A stretch of 64,000 bases of DNA from Setophaga petechia (taxonomy: Eukaryota; Chordata; Aves; Passeriformes; Parulidae), in assembly GCA_024362935.1 (NCBI GenBank), contig JANCRA010000014.1:4545001-4609000 (forward strand), in the 5' to 3' direction. Of this stretch, positions 14,445 through 28,140 are shown piece by piece (the first letter of the stretch is position 1; each line of letters opens with the position of its first letter). A program made the position numbers and the translations under genes. A model generated the notes under the pieces. It searched no databases and was not told the origin of the DNA. It was given only the letters and a program-made list of their open reading frames with translations.

Positions 14445-14900
14445 CCTGCTTCCCAAAGTACACAGAGCGAGCGCGGCTCTCATTTAGCGCTCGCGCTCGG
14501 GGAAGAGGCTGTCATCCTCCCCGCGGGGAGGCAGGGATTGTTTTCACTCAGAGCAAGCAAGAAAGGTGCATCTGATGTAGAGCAGACAAAAGATGCAATG
14601 AGGATGTAGTGCTGGGGAGGGAGGGAGGGGGATGGAGAAGCCCTCGTGGCGTGGCTTTCAATTAGGTGCCCTATTTTGTTGGCAGGGGTGGGGGGGCGTT
14701 TTCATCTGCTCCGTAGGCAGACAGTGATTGCTCAGGACCAGTGCCCTCTGCAAAGATGCTCACATCTCCACCCGCAAGTGAAAGAGAGAGGGACTATCAA
14801 ACAAATGTTAAATCATGAAAGCAGCCACACAAGCAGCCTATTAAAGTCTGAGGGAGCGCTGTCGCGTCCGCTTTCCCGACCGACAGCTGCACTTTCAACT
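14445..14900. promoter_or_regulatory. Isolated CpG-dense patch, possible orphan CpG island or enhancer
   Basis: CpG dinucleotides are rare in the surrounding desert but cluster here: the gagcgagcgc and gcgctcgcgctc blocks at 14465-14498, the ccccgcgggg block at about 14520, and the agcgctgtcgcgtccg and cccgaccgac blocks at about 14855-14882. No first exon or coding frame with family support starts here. It may be a remote regulatory element or the promoter of an unannotated non-coding RNA. The sequence alone does not decide this. Confidence 0.3.
14465..14498. repeat. Imperfect GC-rich inverted repeat
   Basis: The left arm gagcgagcgc (14465-14474) and right arm gcgctcgcgctc (14487-14498) are imperfect reverse complements around a 12-nt spacer and could form a short hairpin or cruciform. 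It sits at the left edge of the CpG patch. Confidence 0.5.
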
Positions 14901-17900
14901 TTGCTTCACAATTCAGGAGCTGTTCAGCACTCAGAGCTCCCCCAGACTCCTCTGGCATTAGCAGCACCCGGATCCAAGGCTTGTTTGCAATTAGCACATA
15001 GATACCACAGATTTAGAGTGGATTTGGCCTGGAAGGTGGGATTTAAGAGTTGGCTTTAACAACCTTGGAAATTCTAACAGCACATTCCCTCATAGACTTC
15101 ATGTGTTTTATGAGTTGTTCAACACAGTTGAGATCTGCAAATAAATTCCTTACCTGGTTTTATTCTATTCTTAATGCAATGCAGTATTTCTTTGGATTAA
15201 ATTGGGCAGCATGGCTGAACGTGGCTTTGTCACCCACATGGCTTGGCAGTGCAGCTCCTGCTGATTGCAGAAGTCTAGCAAGGCAATTTGCTCCCACCAG
15301 ATGCCACGGAAAAGCTGGGAGATGAGAAGCTGTTAAAAGCAGCTATTTGAGTGTGGATCTGGGCTCCAGCCCAGCAGGAGAACAGGTCAGGCAGCTGCTG
15401 GACAGAGCTGGATGAGCTCCTGGGGTGAGAGGCTTTGGAAAGTGGCCATTCAGCAAAACCAAGCACCATGCCAGGGTCAGGACAGCGCTGTCTGCCTGTT
15501 CCTGTCTGAGATTCCTTGCTTTTTATGGAGAAAAAGGAAGTCACTTCTTGAAGCAAGTCACTTCAGCTCTGCCTTTAGGCCTTCTTTGATTGTGAGACTC
15601 GTCCAGTGATGCTGTGTAAGAAATCAGAAACTCCAAGAGGTTCACAACCTCAAAATGATGAAAAGCAACTGAAAATGTACATAAGTTCCAGTGTTCGTCC
15701 AAAGTGATGCTGCAGTATCCTGGCATGTTGTACAGTTTTTGTGCTTTCTCATAAGATAATTGTAGCACTAATTCACCCTGTGAATTTAACTTGTCTGAAA
15801 TTTCTCTTTGATTGAGGTTCCTAGCTGTAAATGTTATACATGTAATCATAAGGATAAGTCATTAAATCCATGACTGAGGAGAGGTGGGGAACCATCACCT
15901 CTGAGAGGGTCAGGAGCAAATGGTCTAATGAGGAAGGTTTCTGGCATTGCTGACCCTGCCCTGGTGCACAGGGGTGGGGAGGATCACCTTCCTAAATTCT
16001 CTTTCTACCTTATTTTCTCTCAGTGGCCAACCACACACCAGCCTAAGAGGGGATTTCCAGGAATAAGTAATATGTATTTAAAGAGCACCAGGAGATCCTC
16101 AGTATTCAAAGAGAACATGTCCCAGGGATGTTAATTTTGCTCTCTCGCAGTTCTTGGATTTGGCACTCTGCACATCACTGGAGCATTTCCTTTCCCTCTG
16201 AGCAGCAGAGGAAGAGGCAGAGGAAGCAGGACCAGGCAGGGACCCACTGAAGGCCACACTCCTCTGGCAGAGCCCACAGCTTCTCATTCCTGACATTTAT
16301 ATTGGCTCCACTGCAACACCACACTGAGCATGGGATTCACCCTGCCTTACTTTAAATGCCTACAAGGATTTTTCTCTTCCCAAACTTGCACAGATGAATT
16401 ATACCTTGGAAGAAAACCCTTCTCCCAGTTTGCTCTGGAGGGAATAGAGCCAAGGGCTGCACAGCACAGCACTGGAGGGCACACTAAGGCAGGCAGGATG
16501 GGTCCCTGCTGCCCAGTTCTGCCTGGGAACACTTTGTAATCTGTGGAATAAAATCAGGTTTCCATAAGGCATAGCCTCGTGGCAAAAGCATCTCGCTTAA
16601 AGGATGCACAAATCACTTTGGAGCAGCAGAATCCATAAAAACTCGTTACCAGTGTCCTGTTGTCTGGAAATTGAGCCCTGGCATGAGTTTTCTGATGCCT
16701 AATGAGAGCTAAACTAACACTTCAAAGGCTTTGCTGGCAAGCTGGTATAAAAACTGCAGAAACAAAATATATCTAAGACTGTCCCCCTCAGCCAAATTTG
16801 ACCTAAGTCAGCCCCTGGGTTCAAAATGCTCACAAGCACACAAAGCACTGCAGTGTTGGTTTGATTCCTGCTAAAACCAAATGGAAATGAGATTTTGACT
16901 CTGCTGAAGTCAATCACATCTCTGTGCCCAGGAGTTTCCTCAGAGCAAACCTGAAATTATTTCTTTCCACAACAAGAGGATGTTGCCAACTGAACTCTTT
17001 GGAATTGTAAATGCTTCCCTATCATGCTTTATTTTCCCATTATCTTGAGTGCTCATAAACCTGTTGTCTTAACTTTAATAAGATTACGTACAGTTTGGTA
17101 TAAATGCCTTCTATCCATCACTATATTAGAGAAAAGAGAAACAATAATAACTTAATTATCTCTTATGCAGAAACTAATTATAATTCTCTGGATTCATAAT
17201 CAATACTCTAAAGCTGTTCTATCTCAGAGAACAGTTTGTCAATATTTTATATACTGTTAATAATTCATGGGTTTATTACACAATCAATCAGGAATCCAAC
17301 TGCAGAAGGTCTCAGCACAAGAGGAAACAGGAAAGGGAAGGGAAAGATGAAATGGAATGAACCTTCAGGGTATGAGGTGAGGGAGAGGTGCACAGCTGCC
17401 CTCACACACACCTCACCACCAGCGTGCTCCACCTCTGATCTGCAAGGTAAGGCTGTGTTTGGACAAGAGAAGAGTTGGTTAGAGAAAAGAAATACACCAA
17501 AAATCCCCACTGAAAGAACCAGTTAGAAGGCAAAATAGCATTCTTCAAGTGTGATGTCAAAAATTATTATTTCCTCTGGGAGCTGTGCATTTGGGAGCGT
17601 AGGAGAGAAGGGATGAGAAGTGCTGTATTTGAGAGACAGCCAGTGTTGTTCTGGCTCAGCTGTATCATCAGCACTGCCCTAAAAAATGCAGAGGCATAAA
17701 TTACAGTCTCCTTTATTAATATCCTCCTGTCCTGAGCCAAGCACTTGTCCAACACTTGTCCTTTGTAGCTGCAGTGCTGGAAATGTTGTCTCCCCTGTCC
17801 AAATGCCCGAGCCCAAATCACCCAGGATGATGCAGTCTCTCAGAAGCCCCTGCAGGGATCACCTCAGGAAGTACAAAACTGCCTAAAATCAGTGACATGT

Positions 17901-20900
17901 GCAAGCACAATCTCTGTCATGTGAGAAAAACAAAGTGAAATCTTAATTATGATGATCTAATCGGCATTTGAAAGAGCTCATCATCACCTTTTGGAGAAAA
18001 GAGAACCCAAAAAATGTAGGAAAAAAGGAGCTCCTCAGGTCAGCCTGAACATTTGTTGTCCCATGCGTGGGCAAACACTCTGGCTGAAAATAAGATGTTA
18101 CAGTCATGAGGACTTGGAACCAAAATGGGGAAAGTGTTGGCTGTGATCCGGAGCAATCAGGGACAGCTGCCTGTGCTAGTGGGCTAACTGTGCTGTAGGA
18201 GAATGCAGAGCCTGCTGCAGAGGCAGCTCTGAATCTGCACAGAGAGGGGATCAAAGAGGAATTCTGCCTCCAAAAGTCCAAGCTGGTGCAGCAGTGGAAT
18301 CAAGACTTGCCCAGCAAAGGGAAGCCCAGCAGTGATGCAGCAAATGCTGGTCTGAGAGTGTGACTGTCACCCTCCAAGTGCTGCTGCAGCATCCAGCACA
18401 CAAAACCATCCTGTCCATCAGTTTGTTCTGTTTAATGAGTGCAGCACTGGGTTTGCATGGGGAGGTTCTGGTACAAGGGTGCTGCAGGGGTCACCTCTGG
18501 GAGAAGCTGCCAGCAGCTCCCTGTGTCCCACAGAGCCAGTGTTGGCCAAGGCAGACCTGCTGCTGGCCAAGGCTGGGGCATGGTTGGTGGCAACTCTGGG
18601 ATAACACATTTAAGCAGGGGGAAAAGCTGTTGTATAACAGCAGCTGAAGAAAGGAGCGAGAATTTGTTAGAGAAACAGCTCTGCACACACTGAGATCAGT
18701 GAAGAAGGAGGAGGAAAAGTTGTTCCAGCCATCAGATCAGAGATCCTCCTACAGCCAGAGGTGCAGCCCATGGTGAGGCAGCTGTGTCCCTGCAGCCCCT
18801 GCAGGAGCAGAGATCCACCTGCAGAGCCTGGAGAGCCACATCAGAGCAGCTGGATGCCCAAAGGAGGCTGTGACCCAGCACACTGGGAATGCTCTCTGGT
18901 TTTTCTCTCTCTTAGCATTTGTACTGCTCTTGGTGAGGAGGAGTTTTGGTAGCTCTGAGGAACAGGCTGGGACAGAATAGTTCTCACTGCACACTGACAT
19001 CTTTGTTTTGATTACATTTTTCGTTTCACATCATTATCAACTTTTATAAGTGTCTATAAAATAGGTGCAGGATAGTAAAAGTCTTTGGAGTAAGTAAATG
19101 GACATTGTGCTAAATGTGTTCTGCCTTTGATGCTATTATCTCTAAATCAGCATAGATTATTCAGGCTAGGGGCTTTTAGAATCATAAGTGGCTGGGATCA
19201 TTTCTCAGTTCATCATCCTATTACCCATAATGAGAAAATACTTCTAAATATGAAGATTACTCTTCCAAAAGATCCTTTGTGAACAATTCCCCAGGCACTG
19301 ACAATGTTTATTAACTCTTTTGTTTCTGCATGGAAGGGACTGAGAGAAACTCAAAATTTTCAAGGATTATCCTGAAATATTCAGCAACTCTGAATTTGCT
19401 ATCACTCTCCTGGGAGCCCTTTAGCTCTGCACTCCCATCTCTAACAGAACTTGTTTAGCTTCCACCTCTGCAGCTTCTTCTCTGCAGTTATGTAAATCCA
19501 GCTGCTGGGGCTGAACCTGGAGTGCCATAAAGCCTTTTAAAACTTCATTTCATTATTTTTGAGTGGGTCTGTTTATGCTGGTATTAAGTTTCCATTTCAT
19601 CAAGCATAAGTTTTCCTGTCTCTCCAGCCAATGATTTCTGCTTGCAAGCTTGAAAAAACGACATCTCCCTTCCCTGCCCAAATTGGGAACACCCTCAACG
19701 TAACCATGATGAAGCTTCCCTGTCATTCCTTCATTTTTCCACACCTTTACTGACTCGTTTCCTTATTGTACAGGTAGAATTACTGGGTTTATTTACTGGG
19801 CTGCACATTTCTAAGAACCTATTTAATGCACAGTTTCATGAGACAGTTTTCATGGAATATAAACTTCATATTCCAGCTCTCCAGTAACAGATTCCTTTTA
19901 CCCTGCACTGACTAACACACAGGCCTCTAAAACAATACCTTCTTTTTCTGCTGGGTAAGATGAGATTTCAGCACACCATACCCAGGAGCTAATCCCTTCT
20001 GGGAAGGGTGCTGCTCTTGCTGAGTTTGGTCTCGTTTTATTTCCAAGGAAGAAGCTCAGATCTGTGATTAAGGAACTGATTGGGTGTCAAAAGCCTCCTT
20101 GCAGTCGTGAATGGCCCTTGCAACACCATTTTACATCGGTTTCTGCTACCTGCATTATAGCATTCCCCTCTAATGTCCATTTACTCCGGCAGTAAAAATC
20201 AAACCAGCTACAAAAAGTCACTCACAGCCTGGCTATGAGCTATGAGTTGGCATCTCAGAGGCTTCACAAAATCTTCCACATTTCACTGCAAAAATTACCA
20301 CGCTCAGCCTGGCCAAATCAGGGCCATATTTTCATTTATGTACACCATACTTCTGTAAATCTCAGAGATAATGTCTTTCCCTTTTACAACAGAGCAGGAA
20401 GCAAATGCAAATGATGTTTGCTTTTCCAGGTGAACTGGGATATTTTGCATATTGCTACCTCCAGCTTCTACCCTGCTTTGCTACTGTTTTCTTAACCTGT
20501 TTCCACAGAAAATTACCTGTACTGACCTAATTATTACAACTTGTGTGATAGTGAGGCATTGTCAGAGATCTGCATTTGCAAAGAGCACATGATGTTTGCA
20601 AATATTTTATTTCACAATTGTTTGAACGATTTTCTGGGCAGACACCAGCCTGGGTGTTACCAAGCAGCTCTTTGATGGCAGTGTATGACAGACTTTTCTT
20701 GTATCATCACAAAAGTTGAAAGAGTCTCCTGTTAGCACCATGTCATACCAGAAGCCTGAGGTTTACTTGTTGAAATCATTTAGTGATATTAAAGATGAGT
20801 AGCAAGAATTTACAAAAAGAGAAAGACTGAAAGATGGTGTGAAGGGTGAATTATTTTACAATTGTTTCCTGCATGATCTTTACTCTTCCATGCACAGCAT

Positions 20901-23900
20901 TTCCTGTCAGCTGCTGGCAGGGACAGCACAGTGGGTTGGAAGGACCCTCATCCAAGCCAGTTTGACAGCCACATTCATCAAAAATAGATCCTGGTTATTT
21001 GTCTGGTGTTTCATTCTTTCATCAGGAGATAATTCTCCATGCAGCTCCATAACCACAGCAAAAATACACTGCAAAATGCCAACATGTAGAAAAACATCCC
21101 TGGAACTATCAGTGTCTCCTGGATCTGTTCCCCCACAGTTTTGCACACATATGTACATGTGATGAAGAGAGGTTTATGCATTATGAAATTCAGTTTTTAA
21201 ATTGGATGTGGGGGTTTTAACATAGCTGGTTTACTTCATGCTGTCTTGTCATACAAAGTCTTTGAAATTCTGTGTCATTCTGGGAAATTTATTTTTGGTG
21301 AAATTTATTTTCTTTGCTTAGGCAGGGATGGATAAACCAACAGGGCCACACATCTTGGCTTCTTTGACAGAGTCACATTTTCTCTGCAAGTGCTGGGCAT
21401 GGCATTGGATGCCAGAGCTTGGGTTTTGTTTTCTCCTTGTGCTTAAAAGCACCCTCCTCAATAGTAAAAGTTTATTTATTTACACCTAACTGGCATTTAA
21501 GATGACAACAGCCCCAGAGATCCCAGGGTGGGACTGGACAGAATATAGTCCTGTCACATCCCTGCAAAGAATCCTCACATTAATCTGAAATCACCTTTTT
21601 CAGACCCATATTATTGTTGCTTCCTGAATTTAGGATTATATATAGATCAGCCAATTTCAGCTGCATTTAAGCACCAGTGCTATTTCACTTTTCCTGTGTC
21701 TTGAAACCCCCCATAAAGTACATTAATTATTCTTAAAATAACAACAATAATAAAATAAATAGCCTACGCATTTTCTCAAACAAATGTTTTTTATCATTTC
21801 AGAACGTCTTGTTTAATGAGCATTATCCAGACATTTAAAATAAAGCCTTTCAGGAAAGATGTCTTCCTCCTAAAGAATATTTTAAATTGATTTTTCTATT
21901 TTTCATTAAAATTCACCACCAAAAAAAAATAAAAAGCAAATACTGCTTTTCAATATAGACAGGCTCCCAACATGTGCTGCCAAAATCTGTGCTTGTCACT
22001 TTTTTGGTGGAAATAGCTATTTTAGAACTGTTTATATATTATCAAAATTAAGTTCCAAAATGAGCTGCAGTATCTATTAAAAAAGGGGATAATATTATTT
22101 TAGAGAAACTAATTGGAAATTTGTTTTTAGCTAAAGTAGTTATTATTTCCATTATGACAAGCTGGAAGTAGATGAAATTCACCTTTATCTTCTGCAGCCC
22201 GGTGTCTCACACTATTTATTCAAACTGAAATTAAAACCTGAGAAAATCCCAGCGAGACATTTTGCACCAGTTAAAGATTATTCTTCTGGAAAAGAACTTT
22301 TGCTCAATAATTTCATTATGTTGTTACAAACGTATTTATTATAAAAAGGGGATACATCAATTAAAATATACCTGGCCTTGCAAATCTCCCCCTACCCTTA
22401 TTAAAAAAATAACTTAAAACTGAACTTTTCTAAAGAAACTAAATTTAGGGAAATGAGCACCTGAAAGAGGGGTGGTGCAGCACCAGGAAAACCCACAGGA
22501 CAGCAGATGCTCTGCCAGCTTTGGGAACCACCTGGGCCCTCCCAGTGCTGTGTAAGGGCAGAGCTCAGGCAGCCCATGTGAGAGAAGGGCAGAAAATGAA
22601 GCAGAAATCTCTGTCTGCACCAGGCTGCCTTCACCCTGCTCTGCCAACCTGTAGCTCTGTGCCCAGGGGGAAAAAACAGAATGTCCTGCTTGGACTTGCA
22701 TGGGAGAAAAGGGACAATGTTGATCCTGCACATGGCACAATTGAAAATAACACAAAAAAAGCAGCTGGATGTAAACTTTGCCAAGGGCTGCACACACACA
22801 GGTGCTGCCCTTGGGTGAGTTTAAAGCTCTGAGTCCTGTCCCCCTGTGAGGAGAGCCCCACACAGAGCCACTGGATCCACAGAGTGCCCAGCCTGGCACT
22901 GGGAAAGCATCGCCTGAACATGGGAGCAGTGGGGTGAAAAATTGTTTTCTACTCTACTGCCTAAAGTATATTAAAAGGGATGAGGTCACAGGGGTGCAGG
23001 CTACTCTTCATATTTGGAAGAAATTTTTTCCAGAAGTGTATAATGATAATTGCATGAGGAAAGGGTGGTTAATAATTTTCCGTATTAATTCAAACGTACA
23101 AAAGTTAATTGCGGCTTGGCAGTCTGAGATATACAAATTAGGAGAGTTTAATTCTGCTAATCCTCAGTTTAAGTTGCAGGGTATTGAATATAAATATGAT
23201 TGTCTCACAAAGGGAGGAATCCTGCCTCCACCAAAGCCTGTAGGAGCTTTCCCCTGGCTTCAGAAGGAGCTGGGTTCAGTCCCACGTGTCTGGGCTAGCT
23301 GTGCATGGATGAGAGAACTGGCTCAGGGAAAGGGAGTCTAACATGATTTTTCTCTCAGAATATGGGCCAAAAATTCCTTGGAGATCCTGAAAAACTTTGG
23401 AAAACTTCCCCAGCCCTGCTATTCAATTCAATCAGCTATTTTTGGCTGCTCCCATGCACTGTGGAAGAAGTTGAGTTCTCTGTGGTTTTCCATTTCCCAC
23501 TTCACTCTCTGACTGATCAAAGAGCCAACTCCAAAAATCCCTGAAATTCAAGGGCTGAAACACAGCCTGTGCCATTTCACATTCACCAGCCTGCAGCAGT
23601 CCAACAGCTTGACCAAACCCTCCTCCTTCCTCAAATGCTGTTGCCACCACTGGTTTTACACATCTCCTTTGAGAACACGTCAGACTTTAGCCCCTTCCTC
23701 CTGTGAGTAAACTCTGGGAGATCAGAAGAAAGCCAAGCAAACTTACTGCCAGAGGCTGGAAATTCCAGGTGAAAATGTTGCTGCTAGGCTTCAGTGGATG
23801 TAGGATGAGGGATGATGCAGTTCAGACCTCTGTCCCTCAGCTAGTGTGTGTTTTGGGGCAATTCTTGTCTTTGAACACCTCTAAAATGGCAATAAAGCCA

Positions 23901-26900
23901 TTTATCCATCTTTGCAAAGTATCTGCATACCTGTAGAGCTGAGAAGTGTAATTTAAGGTTGATGAAGTGAGAAGGATTTAATCTCTTATGTGATATATCT
24001 GGGCCAAGCACCCTGCTATCATTTGATTTGAATTCATGTACACAAACAACATGATATAAATAATACAATGATCAGTCCAATCAGAAATGTATATTGCTTG
24101 AAAATACCCACTTGGTTGAAATATTGCAAGAAAATCAATCCAGGATCTCTATAGACTTTAACAAGAACACAAGTTACCACACACACCTGATGTGAGCCAA
24201 ACCCCCTCATTTGGAGTTGTTATTGCTGACCTTTCAGCCATTATTAATCAATTTAAGGGGAAAAGCTGAACCCACAGTATTTTCCAAACATTTCTCTTGC
24301 CTTCCTGGTGATGATTATTATGTGCTGTTCTAATTAAACAGCTTAATTTACATCTCCCATTCTGAGAGGATATGAGCACCAGAGCAGATTTATCCCTCTG
24401 GACTGCTTCTCTCAGTCACTATGAGGCTGCAGCAGTATTTTCCCCCCTGGACCTTCAAAGATGCAGAAACAGAGATGCTCTGTGATTCTGAGTGAAACAA
24501 TTTCAATGTCACAAGAAATGTCATTAAAACCACTGCAGTCTTTTAATAAGCTCCTTCTTGGGAGGATGGATGTTCAGCCTCCTCACATCAGTGCTCAGCA
24601 GAGTAACTACAGGGGAGCTTTGTGCCCATGTCCCTGTTACAAAATCTGTTTCTCCAGGGTTTATAATTACGACATGCCTATAAAAATTTACTTTAGTCTG
24701 AAGCTCAGGATATAGTTTCTCAGATAGGGAGGAAATATTGCTGGCTGAACTTGGTTTAAATCAATTTTGAGTTTCGAGAATACAAAAATAATAAGGTTTG
24801 TGGGTTTTATATGCTTTTTCCATGGTTCTATAATTCAGAAAGAAATCACTTTGTAGAATAAAGTGTCATGTTTGTTTATACAGCAGAGAGGGAGAAAAAA
24901 ATAACAGAGATAAAACTTTTTATAGTGGCTAGTGAAAATTCTCAGAAATTCATTTTCTCAAAGAATTTCCCTATAGTGTCCTCAGACCAAAGCCCTGAAT
25001 AGATATGATAATGCATTTTGCAGGAAATCAGTGGGTTGTGGAGAACTCTTTAAAGCAGTGGAGAAATAAGGGATTTATTCTGCATCAGATGAAGATTTGT
25101 CTGCTTTGTTCTTATATCCTGGACAGCAGAAGAGTCATGGATGGGCAAAGGGGCAAAAGGCATTGCTGAGACACCCTGGCCCTGTGGCTGGGCCCAGGAC
25201 AGAGATGTGTTCAACCAAAACTGGCTCATGCTCAGCTAATTCCAACTGGCATTTTCCTCATTTCCACATTGCAGTGCTGAAGAGGAAAGCAGAATGTGCC
25301 CTTACAAAGATTGCTAATAAAAACATCAATAACTGGGCTGTACACAACTGAGAATTCCCATTTATACTGGCATTGCCAAATGTCTTGCAATATTTAGCCT
25401 TTGGCTTTTATCAATAAAGAATGGAATGGTGCTGCTAAACTGAAATATTGGCAACATGAGCAAAGCCCAGCAAACACAGACAGAAAAGATAAGACAGAAA
25501 ACAAACCCTATAAATCTTAGTGTAATATTTTTAATTTCATTTGGAATTCAAAATCAAGTCAGTTTTATCCATTTAAATATTATTCAGTCTGTCTTTGTCG
25601 GCTCTTCCCCATTAGACAAAATGTTCCACTTCTCAATATTCTACTTCTGTGTCAAGTTGACAGGGTCATTTTTCACATGGCAAGCTGAGATTAAGGTGAT
25701 ATTAAACCACTTTGCATACAACAACCAAAAACATGCAGCAACAACAAAAAAAATTGTTATTTTCCTTTGCTGGTGTCATTAAGGATGCCCTTCCTAGCTA
25801 ATCTGGTGGGTTCCTGAATATCTACAGCTATCCTTGCCTCAGGGAATACTGATATGATATTGCAGGTTTAGAAATTCTCTCTGGGCCCCCAATCATAACA
25901 CTTTCTTTTTCCCATTAGCAGCTTTCAGCATAAAGCAGCAAAATACAGCCAGTCCCAGGAAACCACTAACAGGCAGTGCAGGGGCACACCCAAAATATTG
26001 CAAATAAGATACATTTGCCACAGTTAGCTTTTTCCTCACATATCAAGGGAAGAAAAGGAAGTGTTTTCAACTAGTTCAGTTAAATTATAAATTTTAAGCC
26101 TAGCTCTAAGACTTCTTTAAAGTCAATCTATATAAGGAGAATTACCTTGATGTGTGTTATTACCAACTTGCAATGGATCAAGTATGTCACTCCCACAAAA
26201 TGATTGAATAAATGAGTTTTTTAAAAAATAAAAACCTTATCAAGAGGCACAACTATAAATGTATTTGTCCTTCCTCCAACTTCAGGCTTTTAGTATTACT
26301 GATTCAGATTCCATATGCAAAGGAATATATTGAGTGTGTGCGTGGGTACAAGAGGAAGTATGCATATCCTCCATGCCTGGCTGAAATCCAACTGTGTTCC
26401 TAAATCCCAAAGAAATTCTGCCCATCAGACATCCTGGCAGTGTAGGAGAGTGTAGCTGTGGGGGAAAGGGTGGGCTCCAAGGAGCAGCCAGTGCTGTGCA
26501 GGGGATGCAGGGATAACTTGATGAGGATGCTTCACTCCAGCAGGAAGGCTGCCCAGGAGTTTCAAAGCTCCATCTCTGTAGCAGCTCTGGAAATCCCAGA
26601 GCAGATGTTGGACATAATTCAGATCTTTGGGTATTTGAGTCTCAGCTTTCTGCTGTTGCACCATGTTTGGTTTCCTATCAGTTCAGTCATGGCTCTAGGA
26701 AGAGGTGCTCTCTGGTGCTAAAAAGCATTGGAAGTCAGATTTTTCTCTAAATTTGGGCTGAAGTCATCAGGAATAAACTATGCAACAACAGTTCCTGCAA
26801 CAAGACAGAAAAAAAGATACAGGAGCATCATCACAAAACTAGTCACTTGGCATTAAACAATCAATACACCACAAAACTTCACTGCTTGTCTATCATCTCT

Positions 26901-28020
26901 TTTCAATATTTTCCTTTTAAATGTCATGGAAAGTTAAGCAGTCTGATTTTCCTGAGTGAGCCTTCAAAAATGCATTTTTCTTCCTCAATAGGAAATTTTT
27001 CATGATCACCCCTGTGCTTCCTTTGTCAAAACAAAAGTGATATTCACCCATATTAAAGCAGTGCTATGCAATGGTCCATTGCAAGAGAATTCAGGAAGAA
27101 AAATAAAAAAACAAACTGTAAGAAGGGTAGCCAGACAACAGATACACTTCCCAAATGAGGACCCAGGGCAGGCCTAAGCCAGTAGCTTTTCCCATTCTTT
27201 TCCAACATTACTTCACTGCTTTTATTCACCTTTTAGACCCTGCAGTTTCTTAGCCAGATAAAGTCAGGGGAGGTTCATCAGTTCAGCTCTTCTCTGCTGT
27301 ATAAAACTTCCAGACAGTGACTTTTTATCCTCTCTCATACTCAGGTAACTTCATAATGAAACACTAACTTGGAACCCATAAATCCAGTTACTTTCAAATA
27401 AGTTTCAGATGGGCATCAGGACTTTAAAGGACTTTTTAAAAAGAAATAGATTTTTTCTAGGTTTGTCCAGTAGCATCCAGGACTCATAAAACTACATTAA
27501 ATATCAGCTTCACTTTTCACAATATTGCAGTGATGAAGAACTAGCTCAAAATTGATTTATTGATCTCTAAAAAGACAGATATATAAGGTTATTAAGTTAA
27601 TACGTCAATATGCGAAAAATCTATTCCTTGGGCTTGCTAACTTTGCTGTGTTGGTTAACAGTGGATAGAAAAAGGAAAAGACAGAACCCTCCCCTCTGAA
27701 ACAACTGCCCACAGGCAAGGGTTCAGCACAATGCCTTTTCTGGAAGGCATCTGCTTCTAGCATGGAGTCAGTAAAAAGCATCAGTTGATGTTTATTTGCT
27801 TCCAAAATTAAGTTTAGTATTTAGTCCACATTCCAAAATTTATACTCCATTTTTCCAACCTTAGTATCTACAGTTGTACCAGGACCTGACATAGACTCAC
27901 ACTTACACAAGTGTCTGAATTATTTGGCTAATTCATTTTCCTATGAAGTTACATGTAAGGAGAAGAAGTGAATGTTCAGTGTTTGAAAATCAGCCATGAG
28001 CCAAAGTACGGATTTAAAGA

Positions 28021-28031
28021 AATAGACAGAC

Positions 28032-28070
<39 letters not shown>

Positions 28071-28140
28071 CAGTTATAGATATAGGTGATATAGAAATGA
28101 TATAGATATAGATAGACATATAGATAGATATAGATAGATT
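28021..28140. repeat. GATA/GACA microsatellite
   Basis: About ten consecutive gata units follow short gaca units (28025-28070). A degenerate tail of gatata and gata words runs to about 28140. The minus-strand open frame through it (poly Tyr-Leu-Ser-Ile) is just translated microsatellite. Confidence 0.9.

Noticed and set aside
15541..15849. 102-codon minus-strand open frame with a protein-like composition
   Set aside because: No family is recognised, there is no promoter or polyadenylation context, and its length is within what chance gives in 64 kb. A protein search could reopen this.
22934..23341. 135-codon plus-strand open frame
   Set aside because: No motif from transposons or host families was recognised and there is no supporting context.
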